From Azolla pinnata (Eukaryota > Streptophyta > Polypodiopsida > Salviniales > Salviniaceae), in contig JBBBWG010031687.1 in assembly GCA_037176905.1 (NCBI GenBank), forward strand, positions 1 to 44,506: DNA of 44,506 nt, written 5' to 3'. Both the position numbers and the translations under genes were made by a program. The notes under the pieces were generated by a model. The model did not search any database and was not told the origin of the DNA. It saw nothing but the letters and a program-made list of their open reading frames with translations. Below are positions 10,336 through 18,434 of the stretch, one piece after another (position 1 is the stretch's first letter; each line of letters begins with the position of its first letter).

Positions 10336-10706
10336 TGCCACGAATAGATACAAAAGAGTAGACAGAGCTAGGCCAGAGCAAAGGAGATAACTAGGAAGAA
10401 GATAGAAGAAGCTGAGTATTGATTCTCTAATTGGTGTTGTTCACCTTAATTGGGATCAAGGTGAACCCTTGTATTTATACAGTTCTCGGACTCCTGCATG
10501 TCAGAAGAGGATCCTACATGCAGGGTCCTAGATGCAAGGCGGATACGTATGCAGAAGCTTCTATAGAGTTCTAGAAACTTTTTAGAACATCAGAAAGAGA
10601 TATTAAATATATGTGTGTTGGTTTATATATTATAAGTTTGTATTTGATCAATCGGTTAGAAGGATTAGTTTTCTAAATAGGGTAATGGGTTCGAAACCCA
10701 TTTACA
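10336..10706 (-). repeat. 3' LTR of B1
   Basis: On the coding strand it starts TGTAAATGGG (plus-strand 10697-10706) and matches 14752-15106. It carries an antisense tRNA-like block (about 10645-10705) with a perfect 5-bp T-stem, TGGGTTCGAAACCCA-like T-arm and B-box GGTTCGAAACC. It also has a decayed heat-shock element (units GAA 10554, TTC 10559, TAG 10564, TTC 10569, GAA 10574) and a TATA box near 10472-10480. Confidence 0.8.
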
Positions 10707-10759
10707 GGAAATTATCTTCCTTTCAAGATCGCCCTCCAAAACGATGTCCTGATTTTTGT

Positions 10760-12080
10760 GGACAACCTTCATGAAAGGCACAAAATAGTATATGGTGTGT
10801 TGGCTCCCATGTTGCTTCTGAGATAGGTTACCCTTTTCAAAGGACAAGGTATTGTAGCTTGCGACAAAAGAGACGAGAGTCAAAACTTTGGTCGACCTTG
10901 TATTCTTCATTGATCGAGTGTTGGATGGGTGGTGGAGGAGAAGGGTGTCGATCAGGGATAGCAGAGAGATGATGAGGTTCAAGAACGGAGACATGAAATA
11001 CATTATGAGCATGGGCTTTATTTTCTCGAAGACTCATAAAGGGCCTAAATTCCTGTAATGGAGATTATAGAAGGACGAGTTTAACAATAGTCAAATTCTT
11101 GTAATCTAGATTTGGACAAGGCAAGTTTTACAATAGTGCGATGGAGAAGCCAAACGAAGTCACTTACCTCGAACCGTTGGACATCTAAGCGAAGGTAGTC
11201 TGCTTGCACCTTGTAATGTTCATTTGCGAGGGTAAGCTCTAAGGAAAGGTCGTGATGTATATCCTCCAAGAGACATGCCTAGTTCTTCACAGAAGGATTG
11301 ACAGAATCAGAGGGAAGAGAAATGTTGAAACGGGGGTGGAGACCGTAGTTTGCAAAAAATGGAGTAACACTCGTAGATGCATGTAAAGAGTTGTTGTAGG
11401 CGAACACAACGAGTGGGAGAAGGTCAACCTAGTCATCCTGGTGATAGCTAAGAGAGCATCACAACTACTATTTTAGTATTTGGTTAACCCGATTCATTTG
11501 TGCATCGGTGGGAGGATGATAGGTTCAAGAAAAATTAATAGTACAATCGAAACTTTGTAGGAGGGGCCGCTAGAAATTAGAAATAAATTGTGGTACTCGA
11601 TTAGAAGTGATATCATCTAGGAGTCCATGTAATCGAACAACATTTTTGAAGAAATAATCAATTGTCTCCTCTCCGCAAATGCTTTTCGCACAAGGAGCAA
11701 AATGGGCCATCTCGGTGAAGAGATCAACTGTGACGAACACCAAGTTGTAGCCACCAAGAACGGGAAGTCAGTGAGAAAATCCATGGAGAGAGACATCGAA
11801 GATCGGTTGGGGATTGGGAACGGTTGAAGGAGGCCATATGGTCGATGATGAGTTGCTTTGGAGCGAGCGCACGTGTCACAGGACTTGACAAACTCTTTAA
11901 CCAGTTTCCATGGTTATGGTCACTAATACCCGCGAGAGACTAACTCCAAGGTTTTCGCAACCCCAAAATGATTGGCCAGTAGATCATTGTGACACTCTTG
12001 GAGCACCTTGGTCTAACATGGCCCATCCAAGACATACAAAAGATTATCTTAAAACAAAAGGTTATCTGGAAATGTAAAAC
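10760..12080 (-). pseudogene. B1 integrase and chromodomain
   Basis: From 12080 leftward: the zinc-finger His pair (ECHND, then ANHFG, near 11990), the core near 11780-11500, the GPY/F region (11269-11081) and the chromodomain (11037-10790, from HNVFHVSVLEPHH to [13 protein letters not shown], broken by a frame change before the WK.G..ATWE part). Catalytic residues are lost: the second Asp is Asn in ITSNRVPQF and the Glu is Asn in TDAQMNRVNQ. Many stops interrupt it. It matches the family-B copy at 34560-35760. Confidence 0.85.
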
Positions 12081-12083
12081 GAC

Positions 12084-13500
12084 CTAATTTTCCCTTTTGG
12101 GTTTATGGGAGGGGTTTACAACATTTGCCTTAACTTCTGTTGTGAACTTGTTAGTCGTAGTAGCTTCTGCTATTTGCTGGAGCAAAGAGTCATCTCGGAG
12201 CAAGAAAGTTGAGAAGTTGTGGAATTGGTCAGGCTTTAACAAACTCAGGGACTGCTGGACATAGGTAGGCCTCTTCTTCCGGGGTGAGCTCGAACTTAGA
12301 TTGGTGAGACAAGACATCATCCTTCGTGTGTTGAGTGCCAAGTCAGAAGATTATCTCGAAATCGTAGTCTGCTAAGAAGGTTGGCCATCGCGCCTGTATA
12401 CGATTTAAAGTTCGTGTGGTAGAGAAGTCGATTAGATTTTTGTAATCTGTAACCACTTGGATAGTTGGTAACCAAATAGGACCTCTATTCTTCGAAAGCA
12501 GCAATGATAGTGAGAAGCTCCATGTCATAGATGGGGAAGGTGATTTCTGGGGCGTGAAGCTCCATGTCATAGAAGCACACCGACCCCATTTGGATGGAAG
12601 AGGATTGCTCCAATGGCAAAATCGGAAGCATCTGTTTCAACGTGTAAAGGTTTAGTTGGGTCAAGATGAAGGAAAAATATTGTGGTAAAGGCCTGTTTCA
12701 GCAAGTCAAATGCCATCTGTGCCATTGGTGTCCATTCGAATGGAGCCTCATTGCGAGTAAGAACAATGAGAGGTTGTGCAATCACTGAAAATCCTTTGAT
12801 GAAGCGTCGATAAAAATTGGTGAAACCGAGAAATGATTGCACCTCTCGTACTTGAGTTGAAACGGCCCATTCTCATATAGTCTTAACCTTCTGCGTGTCC
12901 ATTATGATTCCTTGTGTTGGGATAACATACCCAAGGAACTGCATAGAAGTATTATCAAATTCACATTTTTCACTTTTGGCATAAAGGCCATGTTCTCGAA
13001 GTTTGCCGAGAACTAACCTGACATAGTGAGTGTGCTCCTTGATATTCGAAGAAAAGACCAAGATGACATCAAGATAGATTACAACCAAGTGATCTAGATA
13101 TTCATGGAAGATATCATTCATCATATGTTAAAACGCCGCAGGAGCATTAGTGAGGCCGAAAGGCATTACCTTATACTCAAAATGACCGTTGTGAGTTCGA
13201 AAGGTGGTTTTCCATTCATCTCCAGGTTTGATCCGCACCAAATTGTATGCTCCCCAAAGGTCAATCTTAGAGAAGAGTCAAGCAGTTTGAAGTCGATCCA
13301 ACAGCTCTGGGATGAGAGGTAAGGTGTAGTGGTTGCGAATCGTAATCTTGTTTAGATCCCGATAGTCAACATAGAGGCGTAAGGAGCCATCTTTCTTCTT
13401 GCTAGCGATTTTGAAGGTTGAATAGACCCCTTTTCCAAGTTCTTGTCGAGATAATTCGAAGCGCCTTGACTCTGGTTCGAACAACCCATAAATTGGGTCA
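12084..13500 (-). pseudogene. B1 reverse transcriptase and RNase H
   Basis: RT begins near 13484 ([21 protein letters not shown]). The polymerase box at 13124-12873 reads YLDV instead of YLDD, so a metal-binding Asp is lost. The connection (12842: SFLGFTNFYRRFIKGFS) and RNase H (ETDASDFAIGAIL, then ARWPTFLADYDFEI to about 12345) follow in shifted frames. The stretch 12341-12084 is the spacer to integrase. Confidence 0.85.
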
Positions 13501-13639
13501 AAGGGGGGGGACTGGCACCCTCTTGCAGGTGGATTGGACAGTCATAGGGTCAATGTTTGGGCAAGCAATCTGCATTCTTTTTCTTGAATATTTCCTCAAA
13601 GTCCTCATACTTCGATGTTAGTGGGTTGATAGTTGTCTT

Positions 13640-14150
13640 CTACATAGGAATTGGAGTGCTTGACTCAGTAGCATGATGCACGATTGCCTTCGCTAAGACT
13701 GGGACATGACCATCCGCCTTGGAGCTGGTTCTGACTCGAATGGAGAGTTGAGCGCCAAAAACCGATTCGGGCCATTTTGATGCCGCAATAGTGGATACTG
13801 CTTTGATCGACGAAATCTTCAACAGAGGTTATAATGTAAAAGTAATCGAGTGGTTACATCAATCGATAGTTGGGTTATGTGCCTTCAGCCAAGACAAACC
13901 AAGTATGATTGGGTGTCGTGGTGAAGTGATAATGTAAAACTTCAAGACCTCCAAGTGATCCCCGAGCTGTAAGAGGAGTGGGCCAGTGGTTTCTATAACT
14001 GTGCTAGACGAAAGAATACACCCATCAATAGCTTCCAACTGGAATTGGCTTGGACAATTGGACAACTGGAAATTTGTTCTTATGAACGAACTTTTCATCC
14101 ATAAAACATGTGGTTGCCCCGGAATTGAGAAGCGTTAAAGACTAAATTGA
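13640..14150 (-). pseudogene. B1 protease
   Basis: The domain matches the better-preserved copy at 36600-36930. The Asp active-site segment (near 14140) is followed by the flap (SSSTVIETTGPLLL, frame 14098-13859) and the closing HPIILGLSWLKAHNPTID. The linker to RT continues at 13822-13640. A frame break separates the active site from the flap. Confidence 0.8.
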
Positions 14151-14199
14151 ACTAGTCTTGAAATCAATGCTTACCGGGAAGGAAAAATCATCAGTAGAT

Positions 14200-14750
14200 G
14201 TAGCGGAACTTTGAGAGTAAGCTTGTCCAACCGCATGGCTCCTACTGTAGTTGGATACCTTCAGTTTTCTGATTGTTGGGGCGGTCTAGTCGTACAGAAT
14301 TGTCACCGTCCATTTTTTACTAGGCAAAAACGAATTAGATGGGTGGAGTCACCACAGTTTAGACACAGCCTATTGGTTCGTTGAAAGCTTCCTTCAATCT
14401 CGGTGAGTGGGGCTCGAGTTCGGTCAATTTCCATTGGCAGAGGGTCATTGGATGATGACGTCGGAAGGGTTCTCGAACTGGGTTGCCACCTTGATGTCGC
14501 TTGTTCTTATTGACGATGCTCAAAAAGCTAGTTGTCACAACTAACTGCTTGCGTGATGGCTTGCGTGAGAGTTGGTTTTTTCTTCCTCGAGTTCCATCGG
14601 CATTCCAACTTGAAGGTTTTGTAGCGACTCCCGAAGGTTGATGTTGTTATTCTCATGTTAAAGTTTATGCATGGCTTCCATAAGCTGATTGAATCTCTCG
14701 ATAAAATCCAACATGCCGAGGGTTGGGAAATAGGAAGGTGAACAAACAAT
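14200..14750 (-). pseudogene. B1 gag remnant with CCHC zinc knuckle
   Basis: The N-terminal end (about 14720-14650) matches the family's ERFNQLMEAMH start in shifted frames. A zinc knuckle C-x2-C-x4-H-x4-C (CLNCGDSTH, then FC) lies near 14370-14325. Between them the usual capsid domain seen in element A is largely missing, so the gag is internally deleted. The knuckle would bind the element's RNA. Confidence 0.7.
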
Positions 14751-14751
14751 C

Positions 14752-15106
14752 ATGGACAGATACAAAAGAGTAGACATAGATAGGCCAGAGTAGAGGAGAT
14801 AACTGGTAAGAAAATAGACGAAGCTGAGTATTGATTCCGTAACTAATGTTGTTCACCTTGATTGAGATCAAGGTGAGCCCCTCTATTTATACAGTTCTCG
14901 AAATCTTGCATGTCAGAAGAGGATCCTACGTGCCGGGTCTTGCATGCAAGGTAGATACGCATGCAGAGGCTTCTAAAAGGTTTTGGAGCATCAGAAAGAG
15001 ATATTAAATATTTTCTGTTAATTTTTATATTATAAGTTTGTATTTGATCAATTGGTTAGAATAATTGGTTCTCTAAATAAGGTCATAGGTTCGACACCCA
15101 TTTATA
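14752..15106 (-). repeat. 5' LTR of B1
   Basis: It matches 10336-10706 throughout, including the TATA region, the GTTCACCTTGAT block and the tRNA-like segment (B-box GGTTCGACACC near 15088). The heat-shock units are more decayed here. No TGGTATCAGAGC or similar tRNA-primed PBS is visible on its inner side (14751 leftward). Confidence 0.8.
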
Positions 15107-15119
15107 AGGCACCAAATGT

Positions 15120-16140
15120 GTGGCCCCAATTGCAATTGGATGTTCTTGTTTTTGATTGGTTGAAAATTTCAACAATGTGGTGTTTGTCGTGACCCTTTTT
15201 TGTGCGAGAGGGAAGCATATGGTCGGGACTGCCACAGTAGAGACATAAATTGTTGGCCTGTCAATGTTGTCATTGAGCATTACTCAACAGTCTATAGCGA
15301 ATCCAATCAATCTCCATTGGGGAGCTAGAATCTATGGTAGGAGTTCAAAATGATGTAGAAGATGATGTGGGAGGCATAGCTATTGATAACATTGTTGGGT
15401 GACTTCGTGTAGCGAAGGGCCAAGTTGGGTTAAATTGGTTAGATCGTTCCTCCTGCCGGAACTCGAAAAAGGCGATTGTTGCAGCACACAGCTCGGGTGA
15501 TGGCCTCATTCAACTGTGTGGGCTCAGGAAAATTTAGCAAAAGATTTTTTATCTCACCGTGTAATCCTCGACGAAATTGATCCAGGAGGTCTTGTCCGTC
15601 CCATTCAACGTCACATGAGATCTGACGAAATTCAGATGCATAGACTGATATTGTGGGTTCTCCTTGTTGTAGCGCATATAATTTGTTGAGTGTTGTTCTT
15701 CGTTTATCGGTCTCCCGAAAGTTGCTCCAAATTCAGTGAGAAACGCCTGGAAATCGGTCAAGAGTGGTGAGGAGGTCTCCACCAAGGGCGCAAACCAAGC
15801 TTGAGCTTGTCATGTGAGCAATGCGCCGATGAGCCCACTTGTTGAAAGCCATCAGAATAACATCTTGGTTGAAGATTAATAACTAGGCGCATTTGGTTGA
15901 TAAAGCCTCTTAACCATGATCGAGTTCCATCGAATTTATCCGGCAAGCTAACATTTGGTTCAAAGGCATAAGGATCCACTGGGTGGGCTGGGACAAGCAC
16001 AGTAACTTGAAGTTCTTCCAAGGAGTTTCGCAAATCCACGTTCTCATGTTGGAGTTTTTAAAGTACTTCGGCGGAATTTCGCAAGTCGGCATTCTCAAGT
16101 TGGAGTTGTTGTAGGGCCGCCAAAATTTGATCAAGGTTAG
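15120..16140 (-). pseudogene. Element A gag
   Basis: Frames at 16134-15910, 16039-15758, 15785-15549 and 15280-15083 form a gag remnant. It has an N-terminal coiled part, a capsid-like region (VSLPDKFDGTRSWLRGFINQ, then LTDFQAFLTEFGATFGR and SMHLNFVRSHV, typical of Ty3/gypsy capsids) and a decayed zinc knuckle (CLYCGSPDH, with the last Cys replaced). It forms the particle that packages element RNA. Three frame changes make it non-functional. Its 3' part is cut off by the B1 insertion at 15107. Confidence 0.75.
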
Positions 16141-16196
16141 TAGATGATTCTAACATAATTGTGTATGAAGATGGGAAGAAGGTAAGGAGATCAGTC

Positions 16197-16548
16197 TATC
16201 ACAAACGAAGCATAAAGGCTAATGAACAAGAATGAAAACCGAGAAATAAGATTAGGGATGTATATATTCCATGATTGGTGTTGATCTCTTTGATGTTAAC
16301 AAGTGAGATCAACCCTTTTTATACATAAGGTGTGGTGCCTACTAATTCTAGCATGTCAATTCCAACATATCGAGTCTTTACATAAGACTAAGTCTTCCTC
16401 ATACTCAATTTCACATACTAAGTTCAACATGCCAACTCAGTCTCATACATCATAGTTAGTCTAATGTTTTTTTATATACAAGGACCCAGCTTCGAGTTTG
16501 AGAAAGACGATACAAGTTCGAGTACTCCAAATTCTAATATTTGTGACA
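16197..16548 (-). repeat. 5' LTR of element A
   Basis: It matches the left LTR. The inner end has mutated (TATCAC for TGTCAC on the plus strand), and the outer end GTGACA is kept. Inside it, the sequence following the LTR on the minus strand (GACTGATCTCC) does not look like a TGG-type PBS. Confidence 0.85.
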
Positions 16549-16590
16549 ACAGGTCTAGTAACTGAGTGGTAAAGATCGCGTTTACAGCCA

Positions 16591-17806
16591 GTGATCGAAG
16601 GCGTCAAGCCTGTCATGGAGATCGTCGCAGCACTGATGTTTCTGGCAACTGACGTAGCGCCTCAACTTCCACCTCTCAAAACTAAACCGGTGGTCGTCGA
16701 GATAAATGAGTCACTAGACGAGGATGTGACGGAGCCAACATCGTTCCGGTCAGCCCAATGTCATCTCCAACTAGTACGGCAGCAACAAGACATGCTGAGC
16801 CAACTAGCCAAGCGGGGCCAAGTATGAGCACTCGTCCTGTGCTCTCTAAGCTAGACAAAATTATGATAATGATGGAGAAGATGATGGAGAAAGTGTGCGA
16901 GTGGAAGGAACTGATAGAGGCTCAAACGATGGTGACAGTTGAGCGCAACGTGACAAAGTGGAAAAGTGAGTCGAGAGCCGTGAGGACATGTTACAGAAGA
17001 AGGACGCAGCTCTGACGGCAGCTAAAAAGGAGCCGAGTGAAGTTAGGAGCTGAACAAAATGCCTGTAACGAAGCTAAACCATTCTGTAATCAATTAGCGA
17101 AAGCCCAATCAGAGGTCAAGTCATTAAAACGAAAACTTGGTGTGGCAAAGCAAGACACGGAGGAGGCCGAATCCCGAGCATGGGAAGCACAAGATGCAAT
17201 CCGAAACCTCCTAGAGGAGTAACAAAGGAAGAAAGCTGAGTGGAAGCGGATTCAAACCCGTCTAAAGGCGGAGGTCAAAAGATGGCAATGGAAAATTGTT
17301 GTCTTAAGAAAGATGTGGAACTTTAACGCGGTGTCATTGGAAGCATCCAAGAAATCTCGGGCCAAAAAAATGGAACTGTGGAAGGAAATCGATCTACTAA
17401 TGAACGAGCTTGGGAAAAAGGCGTAGCTTGCTCAAGCCAATTTAAAGCAGATAGTCTAAAAGTTCCGAAAGCAAACTATAGTCAAGATTCAAGTAGCTAT
17501 AGCGAATGAACTCAAAGAATGGGCCACAGACAGAGCCAATCGAGAACTTTAGGGACAGGGCTTTTGCAAGCTCAATAAGGCTAACTACAAGGTTGTACAA
17601 TAGAACCTAACGATTGATTTTATGCGGATGGCACTCAAGCACCGCAAGGAGGTCAAGGAGCGGTTAGGTCGGAATGAGGATATTGTTCGGAGCCTTTACC
17701 AGGAAGTAGCCAAACCGATCGAATGAACTACTGCAAGGGAGGATGCTGAGGAGCATGAGGATGACATCGCCAAACCGTCTATTCTAGGCATATTGAATGA
17801 GGACTG
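16591..17806 (+). pseudogene. Coiled-coil protein pseudogene
   Basis: Frames 16591-16827, 16758-17015 and 17037-17222 continue one another, and the last frame stays recognisably coding past several stops to about 17806. The product would be Glu/Lys/Arg/Ala-rich with heptad-like runs (KAQSEVKSLKRKLGVAKQDT, EAESRAWEAQDAIRNLLEE), ending in an acidic tail. I count at least five in-frame stops plus two frame changes. No catalytic domain is seen. Its place next to an LTR-like block suggests a protein carried by a retroelement, but a host coiled-coil pseudogene is possible. Confidence 0.5.
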
Positions 17807-17884
17807 AATGTTCAGCCTCATAATTTTTCCGATTTTATTTATTTATTATTTATTTTTAAGACATTGTTTCACGGGCATGTCATA

Positions 17885-18340
17885 GTGTTGTTCGTAAAGT
17901 TACGGAGTCATTCGTAACTAGTATGGAAAAAGGAAGTAGTGTCATTATAGTACGGAGTCAGGTAATACGACTCAGATCTGTAACAACACGTACTATTACG
18001 GATTGTAGGATAATAATCGATACAAAGGAAAGTCGTACCAAAGTCTTTGTAAATACACATTGATTCATGGGAGAACCAAAGGTACACGAATCCTATATAT
18101 AAAGCTATTGAAGCTACTTGTACATAGATCGAGAATTTGTACATGAAAGAGTAATATAATTGTCTTTGCGCAATCGTGTGTTGTGACTTCTTGTCATCTT
18201 GTCAGTTGTACGAACTAATATGGATTATTAGTTCGACCTGTGTACGAATCTGGACGTTCCTTCTACGACTAATTCTCTATTCGGCCCGACTTTCGATAGT
18301 CTTGGTTTTTTGTAGTGAAGGGCTAACAGAGACTTTAGCA
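17885..18340 (+). mobile_element. LTR-like block with TATA box, upstream of the PPR gene
   Basis: The block begins TGTTGTTCGTAAAG, has a plus-strand TATA box (TATATATAAA, 18094-18103) about 210 bp in, and a T-rich R/U5-like region after it. That is LTR architecture, but no partner LTR lies in the window and the right edge is uncertain. It ends less than 100 bp before the first PPR ATG at 18435, so it may provide or replace the PPR promoter. Confidence 0.4.
18094..18103 (+). promoter_or_regulatory. TATA box in the LTR-like block
   Basis: TATATATAAA lies about 330 bp before the PPR start codon. It is the only strong TATA element in the 500 bp upstream of that gene. Confidence 0.5.
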
Positions 18341-18434
18341 CATAATAGTATGCTAAAAGAGACCTTTGCCGCCAGAAAGAAACGGAATTGATGACGACGA
18401 TGGAGAAGGCAAAGACGAGGACCAAGGGCACGCA

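Larger units (their letters stand above)
10336..15106 (-). mobile_element. Element B1: full-length but dead chromovirus nested in element A
   Basis: Both LTRs (10336-10706 and 14752-15106), gag with a CCHC knuckle, protease, RT, RNase H, integrase and chromodomain are present in the normal chromovirus order on the minus strand. It splits element A between gag and protease, so it is younger than A. I could not find a matching target duplication at its edges (CCATA before 10336, AGGCA after 15106). All catalytic genes are damaged. Confidence 0.85.
7605..16548 (-). mobile_element. Element A: Ty3/gypsy LTR retrotransposon lacking integrase
   Basis: Two LTRs (7605-7952 and 16197-16548) flank a minus-strand gag-protease-RT-RNase H series. 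The outside flanks are ATAGG (7600-7604) and ACAGG (16549-16553), a 5-bp target duplication with one mismatch. A polypurine tract adjoins the left (3') LTR. Chromovirus B1 (10336-15106) is inserted between gag and protease. All genes carry frame changes and stops. Between the RNase H end and the PPT there are only about 300 bases and no integrase. Confidence 0.85.

Noticed and set aside
10331..15111. Target-site duplication of element B1
   Set aside because: CCATA on the left and AGGCA on the right do not match; LTR edges may have eroded by a few bases, so no duplication is claimed.
16553..16620. Possible tRNA gene (TAACTGAGTGGTAAAG looks like a D-arm)
   Set aside because: The A-box likeness is fair, but the presumed B-box (TGATCGAAGGC) is poor and no acceptor stem pairs; it also overlaps the target duplication of element A.
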